Shown: piece by piece, positions 21,076 to 33,720 of the stretch
Numbering within the stretch: the first letter of the stretch is position 1
How the letters are laid out: each line of letters starts with the position of its first letter
Source: Budorcas taxicolor
Taxonomy: Eukaryota; Chordata; Mammalia; Artiodactyla; Bovidae
Length of the DNA stretch: 64,000 nucleotides
Assembly (NCBI RefSeq): GCF_023091745.1
Contig: NW_026291768.1
Span: 62,001 to 126,000 of the forward strand
Direction of reading: 5' to 3'
Notes under the pieces: model-generated
Database searches by the model: none
The model's input: the letters and a program-made list of their open reading frames with translations, nothing else
Told to the model about the DNA's origin: nothing
Translations under genes and position numbers: made by a program

Positions 21076-22480
21076 TGCCGCCCACAGCCTCCGCTCAGGG
21101 GAAGCAGCCCCTGTGCCAAGACCTGCAGGAGGCGCGGGGCGTCCCTGCCTGGAAGCCAAGTGCACGGTCCGCTTGGAAGCGAGCCTCCTTGGGAAGAGTC
21201 GAGGGAGCCAAGCCGCGTGCAGCTGCAAGCCCTGCTTGGGCCGAGCCGAGTGTGCCTCCAGGACGGCAGAGCTCCAGCTCTGCTCAGAGGCCGGATCTAG
21301 TCAAGTGCCTTGCGCGAGGCTGCTCTGCCCTGGGCGAGACTTGCCCAGGCTTGCCTCGCTGCTAGGCTTGCTGCCCGGGAAGGAGCAGGCTGTGCGATGC
21401 TGGGAGAGGTCACTGGCGCCTTCCTGGCCTCAGCTCCACTCCTGCCTTGCCTTTGCATCTAGGCCCCGGGCGTCCTTGGGGAAGGCTTAGGAGCCGGTGG
21501 CTTGCACACTGCCGAGCCCTCCAGCAGTGAGGCCTCTCGTAGAGGGGAGGGGAGGGCAAGTGCAGGGCTCCACCAGCGGTTGCTTGGCCGCCCAGACTCA
21601 GCGCCGCACGGAGAGCACAAGGCTCCCAGGTCCCCTGGCTGTGGTCTGCAGCCCCACACTCCCGGAGGCTGACTCCGTGGGCGCCCAGAAGGTGCCTGAC
21701 AGACGTCAGGTCCCTAGCGCTCTGCTCCCCGGCAGAGACGTGTGCAGGGGGTGGGGCCTGCCCCTGCGTGTCTGGGCTCCCGCCGGCAGCCCCAGCTCCA
21801 GGGAAGCAGCCCCTGAGCCAAGACCTGTAGGGGGCGCGGGGCGCCCCCGCCTGGAAGCCTAGCGCACAGCATGCGGGAAGCGAGCCTCCTCGGGAGAAGA
21901 GGAGGCAGCCCAGCTGCGTGCGTCTGCACTCACTCCTTGGGCGGAGCCCAGTGAGCCTCCAGTACGGCAGAGCTCCAGCTCTGCTCAGAGGCCCGATCTG
22001 GCAGAGTTGCTGGCGTGAGGCTGCTCTGCCCTGGGCGAGCCTTGCCCAGACTTGCCTCGCTGCTAGGCTTCCTGCCCGGGAAGGAGCAGGCTGCGCCAGA
22101 CAGGCAGACGCTCCTGGCGCCTTCCTGGCCTCAGCTCCACTCCTGCCTTGCCTTTGCACCTAGTCCCCAGGCGTCCTTGCGGAGGGCTTAGGGGCCGGTG
22201 GGGTGCACGCTGCCAAGCCCTCCAGCCGTGAGAGCTCTGTCTTAGGGAAGGGAATGGCAAGTGCAGGGCTCCTCCAGCGGTCGCTTGTCCGCCCAGACTC
22301 AGCACAGCAGGGAGAGCACCAGGCTTCCCAGGGCCCCTGGCTGTGGTCTGCAGCCCCACACACCCGGAGGCTGACTCCGTGAGCGCCCAGAAGGTGCCTG
22401 ACAGACGTCATTTCCCTAGTGCTCTCCCCACCAGCAGAGACGTGGGCAGGTGGTTGGGGCCTGCCCCTGCGTGTCTGGGC
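21076..22480. repeat. HOR unit 16
   Basis: Departures: 634G, 674G, 1167T, 1213T, 1235G. The B half matches the end of unit 18. Confidence 0.95.
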
Positions 22481-23885
22481 TGCCGCCCACAGCCTCCGCT
22501 CAGGGGAAGCAGCCCCTGTGCCAAGACCTGCAGGAGGCGCGGGGCGTCCCTGCCTGGAAGCCAAGTGCACGGTCCGCTTGGAAGCGAGCCTCCTTGGGAA
22601 GAGTCGAGGGAGCCAAGCCGCGTGCAGCTGCAAGCCCTGCTTGGGCCGAGCCGAGTGTGCCTCCAGGACGGCAGAGCTCCAGCTCTGCTCAGAGGCCGGA
22701 TCTAGTCAAGTGCCTTGCGCGAGGCTGCTCTGCCCTGGGCGAGACTTGCCCAGGCTTGCCTCGCTGCTAGGCTTGCTGCCCGGGAAGGAGCAGGCTGTGC
22801 GATGCTGGGAGAGGTCACTGGCGCCTTCCTGGCCTCAGCTCCACTCCTGCCTTGCCTTTGCATCTAGGCCCCGGGCGTCCTTGGGGAAGGCTTAGGAGCC
22901 GGTGGCTTGCACACTGCCGAGCCCTCCAGCAGTGAGGCCTCTCGTAGAGGGGAGGGGAGGGCAAGTGCAGGGCTCCACCAGCGGTTGCTTGGCCGCCCAG
23001 ACTCAGCGCCGCACGGAGAGCACAAGGCTCCCAGGTCCCCTGGCTGTGGTCTGCAGCCCCACACTCCCGGAGGCTGACTCCGTGGGCGCCCAGAAGGTGC
23101 CTGACAGACGTCATGTCCCTAGCGCTCTGCTCCCCGGCAGAGACGTGTGCAGGTGGTGGGGCCTGCCCCTGCGTGTCTGGGCTCCCGCCAGCAGCCCCAG
23201 CTCCAGGGAAGCAGCGCCTGAGCCAAGACCTGTAGGGGGCGCGGGGCGCCCCCGCCTGGAAGCCTAGCGCACAGCATGCGGGAAGCGAGCCTCCTCGGGA
23301 GAAGAGGAGGCAGCCCAGCTGCGTGCGTCTGCACTCACTCCTTGGGCGGAGCCCAGTGAGCCTCCAGTACGGCAGAGCTCCAGCTCTGCTCAGAGGCCCG
23401 ATCTGGCAGAGTTGCTGGCGTGAGTCTGCTCTGCCCTGGGCGAGCCTTGCCCAGACTTGCCTCGCTGCTAGGCTTCCTGCCCGGGAAGGAGCAGGCTGCG
23501 CCAGACAGGCAGACGCTCCTGGCGCCTTCCTGGCCTCAGCTCCACTCCTGCCTTGCCTTTGCACCTAGTCCCCAGGCGTCCTTGCGGAGGGCTTAGGGGC
23601 CGGTGGGGTGCACGCTGCCAAGCCCTGCAGCCGTGAGAGCTCTGTCATAGGGAAGGGAATGGCAAGTGCAGGGCTCCTCCAGCGGTCGCTTGGCCGCCCA
23701 GACTCAGCACAGCACGAAGAGCACCAGGCTTCCCAGGGCCCCTGGCTGTGGTCTGCAGCCCCACACACCCGGAGGCTGACTCCGTGAGCGCCCAGAAGGT
23801 GCCTGACAGACGTCATTTCCCTAGTGCTCTCCCCACCAGCAGAGACGTGTGCAGGTGGTTGGGGCCTGCCCCTGCGTGTCTGGGC
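22481..23885. repeat. HOR unit 17
   Basis: Departures: 710A, 736G, 945T, 1147G, 1237A (private), 1370T. Otherwise the same as unit 19. Confidence 0.95.
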
Positions 23886-25290
23886 TGCCGCCCACAGCCT
23901 CCGCTCAGGGGAAGCAGCCCCTGTGCCAAGACCTGCAGGAGGCGCGGGGCGTCCCTGCCTGGAAGCCAAGTGCACGGTCCGCTTGGAAGCGAGCCTCCTT
24001 GGGAAGAGTCGAGGGAGCCAAGCCGCGTGCAGCTGCAAGCCCTGCTTGGGCCGAGCCGAGTGTGCCTCCAGGACGGCAGAGCTCCAGCTCTGCTCAGAGG
24101 CCGGATCTAGTCAAGTGCCTTGCGCGAGGCTGCTCTGCCCTGGGCGAGACTTGCCCAGGCTTGCCTCGCTGCTAGGCTTGCTGCCCGGGAAGGAGCAGGC
24201 TGTGCGATGCTGGGAGAGGCCACTGGCGCCTTCCTGGCCTCAGCTCCACTCCTGCCTTGCCTTTGCATCTAGGCCCCGGGCGTCCTTGGGGAAGGCTTAG
24301 GAGCCGGTGGCTTGCACACTGCCGAGCCCTCCAGCAGTGAGGCCTCTCGTAGAGGGGAGGGGAGGGCAAGTGCAGGGCTCCACCAGCGGTTGCTTGGCCG
24401 CCCAGACTCAGCGCCGCACGGAGAGCACAAGGCTCCCAGGTCCCCTGGCTGTGGTCTGCAGCCCCACACTCCCGGAGGCTGACTCCGTGGGCGCCCAGAA
24501 GGTGCCTGACAGACGTCATGTCCCTAGCGCTCTGCTCCCCAGCAGAGACGTGTGCAGGTGGTGGGGCCTGCCCCTGCGTGTCTGGGCTCCCGCCGGCAGC
24601 CCCAGCTCCAGGGAAGCAGCGCCTGAGCCAAGACCTGTAGGGGGCGCGGGGCGCCCCCGCCTGGAAGCCTAGCGCACAGCATGCGGGAAGCGAGCCTCCT
24701 CGGGAGAAGAGGAGGCAGCCCAGCTGCGTGCGTCTGCACTCACTCCTTGGGCGGAGCCCAGTGAGCCTCCAGTACGGCAGAGCTCCAGCTCTGCTCAGAG
24801 GCCCGATCTGGCAGAGTTGCTGGCGTGAGGCTGCTCTGCCCTGGGCGAGCCTTGCCCAGACTTGCCTCGCTGCTAGGCTTCCTGCCCGGGAAGGAGCAGG
24901 CTGCGCCAGACAGGCAGACGCTCCTGGCGCCTTCCTGGCCTCAGCTCCACTCCTGCCTTGCCTTTGCACCTAGTCCCCAGGCGTCCTTGCGGAGGGCTTA
25001 GGGGCCGGTGGGGTGCACGCTGCCAAGCCCTCCAGCCGTGAGAGCTCTGTCTTAGGGAAGGGAATGGCAAGTGCAGGGCTCCTCCAGCGGTCGCTTGTCC
25101 GCCCAGACTCAGCACAGCAGGGAGAGCACCAGGCTTCCCAGGGCCCCTGGCTGTGGTCTGCAGCCCCACACACCCGGAGGCTGACTCCGTGAGCGCCCAG
25201 AAGGTGCCTGACAGACGTCATTTCCCTAGTGCTCTCCCCACCAGCAGAGACGTGGGCAGGTGGTTGGGGCCTGCCCCTGCGTGTCTGGGC
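23886..25290. repeat. HOR unit 18
   Basis: Departures: 335C, 656A, 736G, 1167T, 1213T, 1235G. Confidence 0.95.
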
Positions 25291-26695
25291 TGCCGCCCAC
25301 AGCCTCCGCTCAGGGGAAGCAGCCCCTGTGCCAAGACCTGCAGGAGGCGCGGGGCGTCCCTGCCTGGAAGCCAAGTGCACGGTCCGCTTGGAAGCGAGCC
25401 TCCTTGGGAAGAGTCGAGGGAGCCAAGCCGCGTGCAGCTGCAAGCCCTGCTTGGGCCGAGCCGAGTGTGCCTCCAGGACGGCAGAGCTCCAGCTCTGCTC
25501 AGAGGCCGGATCTAGTCAAGTGCCTTGCGCGAGGCTGCTCTGCCCTGGGCGAGACTTGCCCAGGCTTGCCTCGCTGCTAGGCTTGCTGCCCGGGAAGGAG
25601 CAGGCTGTGCGATGCTGGGAGAGGTCACTGGCGCCTTCCTGGCCTCAGCTCCACTCCTGCCTTGCCTTTGCATCTAGGCCCCGGGCGTCCTTGGGGAAGG
25701 CTTAGGAGCCGGTGGCTTGCACACTGCCGAGCCCTCCAGCAGTGAGGCCTCTCGTAGAGGGGAGGGGAGGGCAAGTGCAGGGCTCCACCAGCGGTTGCTT
25801 GGCCGCCCAGACTCAGCGCCGCACGGAGAGCACAAGGCTCCCAGGTCCCCTGGCTGTGGTCTGCAGCCCCACACTCCCGGAGGCTGACTCCGTGGGCGCC
25901 CAGAAGGTGCCTGACAGACGTCATGTCCCTAGCGCTCTGCTCCCCGGCAGAGACGTGTGCAGGTGGTGGGGCCTGCCCCTGCGTGTCTGGGCTCCCGCCA
26001 GCAGCCCCAGCTCCAGGGAAGCAGCGCCTGAGCCAAGACCTGTAGGGGGCGCGGGGCGCCCCCGCCTGGAAGCCTAGCGCACAGCATGCGGGAAGCGAGC
26101 CTCCTCGGGAGAAGAGGAGGCAGCCCAGCTGCGTGCGTCTGCACTCACTCCTTGGGCGGAGCCCAGTGAGCCTCCAGTACGGCAGAGCTCCAGCTCTGCT
26201 CAGAGGCCCGATCTGGCAGAGTTGCTGGCGTGAGTCTGCTCTGCCCTGGGCGAGCCTTGCCCAGACTTGCCTCGCTGCTAGGCTTCCTGCCCGGGAAGGA
26301 GCAGGCTGCGCCAGACAGGCAGACGCTCCTGGCGCCTTCCTGGCCTCAGCTCCACTCCTGCCTTGCCTTTGCACCTAGTCCCCAGGCGTCCTTGCGGAGG
26401 GCTTAGGGGCCGGTGGGGTGCACGCTGCCAAGCCCTGCAGCCGTGAGAGCTCTGTCATAGGGAAGGGAATGGCAAGTGCAGGGCTCCTCCAGCGGTCGCT
26501 TGGCCGCCCAGACTCAGCACAGCACGGAGAGCACCAGGCTTCCCAGGGCCCCTGGCTGTGGTCTGCAGCCCCACACACCCGGAGGCTGACTCCGTGAGCG
26601 CCCAGAAGGTGCCTGACAGACGTCATTTCCCTAGTGCTCTCCCCACCAGCAGAGACGTGTGCAGGTGGTTGGGGCCTGCCCCTGCGTGTCTGGGC
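25291..26695. repeat. HOR unit 19
   Basis: Departures: 710A, 736G, 945T, 1147G, 1370T; copy of unit 17. Confidence 0.95.
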
Positions 26696-28100
26696 TGCCG
26701 CCCACAGCCTCCGCTCAGGGGAAGCAGCCCCTGTGCCAAGACCTGCAGGAGGCGCGGGGCGTCCCTGCCTGGAAGCCAAGTGCACGGTCCGCTTGGAAGC
26801 GAGCCTCCTTGGGAAGAGTCGAGGGAGCCAAGCCGCGTGCAGCTGCAAGCCCTGCTTGGGCCGAGCCGAGTGTGCCTCCAGGACGGCAGAGCTCCAGCTC
26901 TGCTCAGAGGCCGGATCTAGTCAAGTGCCTTGCGCGAGGCTGCTCTGCCCTGGGCGAGACTTGCCCAGGCTTGCCTCGCTGCTAGGCTTGCTGCCCGGGA
27001 AGGAGCAGGCTGTGCGATGCTGGGAGAGGCCACTGGCGCCTTCCTGGCCTCAGCTCCACTCCTGCCTTGCCTTTGCATCTAGGCCCCGGGCGTCCTTGGG
27101 GAAGGCTTAGGAGCCGGTGGCTTGCACACTGCCGAGCCCTCCAGCAGTGAGGCCTCTCGTAGAGGGGAGGGGAGGGCAAGTGCAGGGCTCCACCAGCGGT
27201 TGCTTGGCCGCCCAGACTCAGCGCCGCACGGAGAGCACAAGGCTCCCAGGTCCCCTGGCTGTGGTCTGCAGCCCCACACTCCCGGAGGCTGACTCCGTGG
27301 GCGCCCAGAAGGTGCCTGACAGACGTCATGTCCCTAGCGCTCTGCTCCCCAGCAGAGACGTGTGCAGGTGGTGGGGCCTGCCCCTGCGTGTCTGGGCTCC
27401 CGCCGGCAGCCCCAGCTCCAGGGAAGCAGCGCCTGAGCCAAGACCTGTAGGGGGCGCGGGGCGCCCCCGCCTGGAAGCCTAGCGCACAGCATGCGGGAAG
27501 CGAGCCTCCTCGGGAGAAGAGGAGGCAGCCCAGCTGCGTGCGTCTGCACTCACTCCTTGGGCGGAGCCCAGTGAGCCTCCAGTACGGCAGAGCTCCAGCT
27601 CTGCTCAGAGGCCCGATCTGGCAGAGTTGCTGGCGTGAGGCTGCTCTGCCCTGGGCGAGCCTTGCCCAGACTTGCCTCGCTGCTAGGCTTCCTGCCCGGG
27701 AAGGAGCAGGCTGCGCCAGACAGGCAGACGCTCCTGGCGCCTTCCTGGCCTCAGCTCCACTCCTGCCTTGCCTTTGCACCTAGTCCCCAGGCGTCCTTGC
27801 GGAGGGCTTAGGGGCCGGTGGGGTGCACGCTGCCAAGCCCTCCAGCCGTGAGAGCTCTGTCTTAGGGAAGGGAATGGCAAGTGCAGGGCTCCTCCAGCGG
27901 TCGCTTGGCCGCCCAGACTCAGCACAGCACGGAGAGCACCAGGCTTCCCAGGGCCCCTGGCTGTGGTCTGCAGCCCCACACACCCGGAGGCTGACTCCGT
28001 GAGCGCCCAGAAGGTGCCTGACAGACGTCATTTCCCTAGTGCTCTCCCCACCAGCAGAGACGTGTGCAGGTGGTTGGGGCCTGCCCCTGCGTGTCTGGGC
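26696..28100. repeat. HOR unit 20
   Basis: Departures: 335C, 656A, 736G, 1167T, 1370T; resembles unit 18 up to about offset 1167. Confidence 0.95.
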
Positions 28101-29505
28101 TGCCGCCCACAGCCTCCGCTCAGGGGAAGCAGCCCCTGTGCCAAGACCGGCAGGAGGCGCGGGGCGTCCCTGCCTGGAAGCCAAGTGCACGGTCCGCTTG
28201 GAAGCGAGCCTCCTTGGGAAGAGTCGAGGGAGCCAAGCCGCGTGCAGCTGCAAGCCCTGCTTGGGCCGAGCCGAGTGTGCCTCCAGGACGGCAGAGCTCC
28301 AGCTCTGCTCAGAGGCCGGATCTAGTCAAGTGCCTTGCGCGAGGCTGCTCTGCCCTGGGCGAGACTTGCCCAGGCTTGCCTCGCTGCTAGGCTTGCTGCC
28401 CGGGAAGGAGCAGGCTGTGCGATGCTGGGAGAGGTCACTGGCGCCTTCCTGGCCTCAGCTCCACTCCTGCCTTGCCTTTGCATCTAGGCCCCGGGCGTCC
28501 TTGGGGAAGGCTTAGGAGCCGGTGGCTTGCACACTGCCGAGCCCTCCAGCAGTGAGGCCTCTCGTAGAGGGGAGGGGAGGGCAAGTGCAGGGCTCCACCA
28601 GCGGTTGCTTGGCCGCCCAGACTCAGCGCCGCACGGAGAGCACAAGGCTCCCAGGTCCCCTGGCTGTGGTCTGCAGCCCCACACTCCCGGAGGCTGACTC
28701 TGTGGGCGCCCAGAAGGTGCCTGACAGACGTCATGTCCCTAGCGCTCTGCTCCCCGGCAGAGACGTGTGCAGGGGGTGGGGCCTGCCCCTGCGTGTCTGG
28801 GCTCCCGCCGGCAGCCCCAGCTCCAGGGAAGCAGCCCCTGAGCCAAGACCTGTAGGGGGCGCGGGGCGCCCCCGCCTGGAAGCCTAGCGCACAGCATGCG
28901 GGAAGCGAGCCTCCTCGGGAGAAGAGGAGGCAGCCCAGCTGCGTGCGTCTGCACTCACTCCTTGGGCGGAGCCCAGTGAGCCTCCAGTACGGCAGAGCTC
29001 CAGCTCTGCTCAGAGGCCCGATCTGGCAGAGTTGCTGGCGTGAGGCTGCTCTGCCCTGGGCGAGCCTTGCCCAGACTTGCCTCGCTGCTAGGCTTCCTGC
29101 CCGGGAAGGAGCAGGCTGCGCCAGACAGGCAGACGCTCCTGGCGCCTTCCTGGCCTCAGCTCCACTCCTGCCTTGCCTTTGCACCTAGTCCCCAGGCGTC
29201 CTTGCGGAGGGCTTAGGGGCCGGTGGGGTGCACGCTGCCAAGCCCTCCAGCCGTGAGAGCTCTGTCATAGGGAAGGGAATGGCAAGTGCAGGGCTCCTCC
29301 AGCGGTCGCTTGGCCGCCCAGACTCAGCACAGCACGGAGAGCACCAGGCTTCCCAGGGCCCCTGGCTGTGGTCTGCAGCCCCACACACCCGGAGGCTGAC
29401 TCCGTGAGCGCCCAGAAGGTGCCTGACAGACGTCATTTCCCTAGTGCTCTCCCCACCAGCAGAGACGTGGGCAGGTGGTTGGGGCCTGCCCCTGCGTGTC
29501 TGGGC
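28101..29505. repeat. HOR unit 21
   Basis: Departures: 49G, 601T (private, CpG to TpG), 674G. Confidence 0.95.
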
Positions 29506-30910
29506 TGCCGCCCACAGCCTCCGCTCAGGGGAAGCAGCCCCTGTGCCAAGACCGGCAGGAGGCGCGGGGCGTCCCTGCCTGGAAGCCAAGTGCACGGTCC
29601 GCTTGGAAGCGAGCCTCCTTGGGAAGAGTCGAGGGAGCCAAGCCGCGTGCAGCTGCAAGCCCTGCTTGGGCCGAGCCGAGTGTGCCTCCAGGACGGCAGA
29701 GCTCCAGCTCTGCTCAGAGGCCGGATCTAGTCAAGTGCCTTGCGCGAGGCTGCTCTGCCCTGGGCGAGACTTGCCCAGGCTTGCCTCGCTGCTAGGCTTG
29801 CTGCCCGGGAAGGAGCAGGCTGTGCGATGCTGGGAGAGGTCACTGGCGCCTTCCTGGCCTCAGCTCCACTCCTGCCTTGCCTTTGCATCTAGGCCCCGGG
29901 CGTCCTTGGGGAAGGCTTAGGAGCCGGTGGCTTGCACACTGCCGAGCCCTCCAGCAGTGAGGCCTCTCGTAGAGGGGAGGGGAGGGCAAGTGCAGGGCTC
30001 CACCAGCGGTTGCTTGGCCGCCCAGACTCAGCGCCGCACGGAGAGCACAAGGCTCCCAGGTCCCCTGGCTGTGGTCTGCAGCCCCACACTCCCGGAGGCT
30101 GACTCCGTGGGCGCCCAGAAGGTGCCTGACAGACGTCATGTCCCTAGCGATCTGCTCCCCGGCAGAGACGTGTGCAGGGGGTGGGGCCTGCCCCTGCGTG
30201 TCTGGGCTCCCGCCGGCAGCCCCAGCTCCAGGGAAGCAGCGCCTGAGCCAAGACCTGTAGGGGGCGCGGGGCGCCCCCGCCTGGAAGCCTAGCGCACAGC
30301 ATGCGGGAAGCGAGCCTCCTCGGGAGAAGAGGAGTCAGCCCAGCTGCGTGCGTCTGCACTCACTCCTTGGGCGGAGCCCAGTGAGCCTCCAGTACGGCAG
30401 AGCTCCAGCTCTGTTCAGAGGCCCGATCTGGCAGAGTTGCTGGCGTGAGGCTGCTCTGCCCTGGGCGAGCCTTGCCCAGACTTGCCTCGCTGCTAGGCTT
30501 CCTGCCCGGGAAGGAGCAGGCTGCGTCAGACAGGCAGACGCTCCTGGCGCCTTCCTGGCCTCAGCTCCACTCCTGCCTTGCCTTTGCACCTAGTCCCCAG
30601 GCGTCCTTGCGGAGGGCTTAGGGGCCGGTGGGGTGCACGCTGCCAAGCCCTCCAGCCGTGAGAGCTCTGTCTTAGGGAAGGGAATGGCAAGTGCAGGGCT
30701 CCTCCAGCGGTCGCTTGGCCGCCCAGACTCAGCACAGCACGGAGAGCACCAGGCTTCCCAGGGCCCCTGGCTGTGGTCTGCAGCCCCACACACCCGGAGG
30801 CTGACTCCGTGAGCGCCCAGAAGGTGCCTGACAGACGTCATTTCCCTAGTGCTCTCCCCACCAGCAGAGACGTGGGCAGGTGGTTGGGGCCTGCCCCTGC
30901 GTGTCTGGGC
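29506..30910. repeat. HOR unit 22
   Basis: Departures: 49G, 645A, 674G, 736G, 830T, 909T, 1021T, 1167T. First unit of the 7025-bp block. Confidence 0.95.
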
Positions 30911-32315
30911 TGCCGCCCACAGCCTCCGCTCAGGGGAAGCAGCCCCTGTGCCAAGACCGGCAGGAGGCGCGGGGCGTCCCTGCCTGGAAGCCAAGTGCAC
31001 GGTCCGCTTGGAAGCGAGCCTCCTTGGGAAGAGTCGAGGGAGCCAAGCGGCGTGCAGCTGCAAGCCCTGCTTGGGCCGAGCCGAGTGTGCCTCCAGGACG
31101 GCAGAGCTCCAGCTCTGCTCAGAGGCCGGATCTAGTCAAGTGCCTTGCGCGAGGCTGCTCTGCCCTGGGCGAGACTTGCCCAGGCTTGCCTCGCTGCTAG
31201 GCTTGCTGCCCGGGAAGGAGCAGGCTGTGCGATGCTGGGAGAGGTCACTGGCGCCTTCCTGGCCTCAGCTCCACTCCTGCCTTGCCTTTGCATCTAGGCC
31301 CCGGGCGTCCTTGGGGAAGGCTTAGGAGCCGGTGGCTTGCACACTGCCGAGCCCTCCAGCAGTGAGGCCTCTCGTAGAGGGGAGGGGAGGGCAAGTGCAG
31401 GGCTCCACCAGCGGTTGCTTGGCCGCCCAGACTCAGCGCCGCACGGAGAGCACAAGGCTCCCAGGTCCCCTGGCTGTGGTCTGCAGCCCCACACTCCCGG
31501 AGGCTGACTCCGTGGGCGCCCAGAAGGTGCCTGACAGACGTCATGTCCCTAGCGCTCTGCTCCCCGGCAGAGACGTGTGCAGGGGGTGGGGCCTGCCCCT
31601 GCGTGTCTGGGCTCCCGCCGGCAGCCCCAGCTCCAGGGAAGCAGCCCCTGAGCCAAGACCTGTAGGGGGCGCGGGGCGCCCCCGCCTGGAAGCCTAGCGC
31701 ACAGCATGCGGGAAGCGAGCCTCCTCGGGAGAAGAGGAGGCAGCCCAGCTGCGTGCGTCTGCACTCTCTCCTTGGGCGGAGCCCAGTGAGCCTCCAGTAC
31801 GGCAGAGCTCCAGCTCTGCTCAGAGGCCCGATCTGGCAGAGTTGCTGGCGTGAGGCTGCTCTGCCCTGGGCGAGCCTTGCCCAGACTTGCCTCGCTGCTA
31901 GGCTTCCTGCCCGGGAAGGAGCAGGCTGCGCCAGACAGGCAGACGCTCCTGGCGCCTTCCTGGCCTCAGCTCCACTCCTGCCTTGCCTTTGCACCTAGTC
32001 CCCAGGCGTCCTTGTGGAGGGCTTAGGGGCCGGTGGGGTGCACGCTGCCAAGCCCTCCAGCCGTGAGAGCTCTGTCATAGGGAAGGGAATGGCAAGTGCA
32101 GGGCTCCTCCAGCGGTCGCTTGGCCGCCCAGACTCAGCACAGCACGGAGAGCACCAGGCTTCCCAGGGCCCCTGGCTGTGGTCTGCAGCCCCACACACCC
32201 GGAGGCTGACTCCGTGAGCGCCCAGAAGGTGCCTGACAGACGTCATTTCCCTAGTGCTCTCCCCACCAGCAGAGACGTGGGCAGGTGGTTGGGGCCTGCC
32301 CCTGCGTGTCTGGGC
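30911..32315. repeat. HOR unit 23
   Basis: Departures: 49G, 139G, 674G, 857T, 1105T. Same as unit 28. Confidence 0.95.
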
Positions 32316-33720
32316 TGCCGCCCACAGCCTCCGCTCAGGGGAAGCAGCCCCTGTGCCAAGACCGGCAGGAGGCGCGGGGCGTCCCTGCCTGGAAGCCAAG
32401 TGCACGGTCCGCTTGGAAGCGAGCCTCCTTGGGAAGAGTCGAGGGAGCCAAGCCGCGTGCAGCTGCAAGCCCTGCTTGGGCCGAGCCGAGTGTGCCTCCA
32501 GGACGGCAGAGCTCCAGCTCTGCTCAGAGGCCGGATCTAGTCAAGTGCCTTGCGCGAGGCTGCTCTGCCCTGGGCGAGACTTGCCCAGGCTTGCCTCGCT
32601 GCTAGGCTTGCTGCCCGGGAAGGAGCAGGCTGTGCGATGCTGGGAGAGGCCACTGGCGCCTTCCTGGCCTCAGCTCCACTCCTGCCTTGCCTTTGCATCT
32701 AGGCCCCGGGCGTCCTTGGGGAAGGCTTAGGAGCCGGTGGCTTGCACACTGCCGAGCCCTCCAGCAGTGAGGCCTCTCGTAGAGGGGAGGGGAGGGCAAG
32801 TGCAGGGCTCCACCAGCGGTTGCTTGGCCGCCCAGACTCAGCGCCGCACGGAGAGCACAAGGCTCCCAGGTCCCCTGGCTGTGGTCTGCAGCCCCACACT
32901 CCCGGAGGCTGACTCCGTGGGCGCCCAGAAGGTGCCTGACAGACGTCATGTCCCTAGCACTCTGCTCCCCGGCAGAGACGTGTGCAGGTGGTGGGGCCTG
33001 CCCCTGCGTGTCTGGGCTCCCGCCGGCAGCCCCAGCTCCAGGGAAGCAGCCCCTGAGGCAAGACCTGTAGGGGGCGCGGGGCGCCCCCGCCTGGAAGCCT
33101 AGCGCACAGCATGCGGGAAGCGAGCCTCCTCGGGAGAAGAGGAGGCAGCCCAGCTGCGTGCGTCTGCACTCACTCCTTGGGCGGAGCCCAGTGAGCCTCC
33201 AGTACGGCAGAGCTCCAGCTCTGCTCAGAGGCCCGATCTGGCAGAGTTGCTGGCGTGAGGCTGCTCTGCCCTGGGCGAGCCTTGCCCAGACTTGCCTCGC
33301 TGCTAGGCTTCCTGCCCGGGAAGGAGCAGGCTGCGCCAGACAGGCAGACGCTCCTGGCGCCTTCCTGGCCTCAGCTCCACTCCTGCCTTGCCTTTGCACC
33401 TAGTCCCCAGGCGTCCTTGCGGAGGGCTTAGGGGCCGGTGGGGTGCACGCTGCCAAGCCCTCCAGCCGTGAGAGCTCTGTCTTAGGGAAGGGAATGGCAA
33501 GTGCAGGGCTCCTCCAGCGGTCGCTTGGCCGCCCAGACTCAGCACAGCACGGAGAGCACCAGGCTTCCCAGGGCCCCTGGCTGTGGTCTGCAGCCCCACA
33601 CACCCGGAGGCTGACTCCGTGAGCGCCCAGAAGGTGCCTGACAGACGTCATTTCCCTAGTGCTCTCCCCACCAGCAGAGACGTGGGCAGGTGGTTGGGGC
33701 CTGCCCCTGCGTGTCTGGGC
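32316..33720. repeat. HOR unit 24
   Basis: Departures: 49G, 335C, 644A, 743G, 1167T. Same haplotype as units 7 and 29. Confidence 0.95.

Larger units (their letters stand above)
22481..28100. repeat. Tandem duplication of a 2-unit (2810-bp) block
   Basis: Units 17-18 and 19-20 match. 945T and 1147G occur only in 17 and 19, and 335C/656A/736G/1167T recur in 18 and 20. The 1213T/1235G pair of unit 18 also occurs in unit 16, so the copied segment may begin inside monomer B of unit 16 and end inside B of unit 18. Confidence 0.75.
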
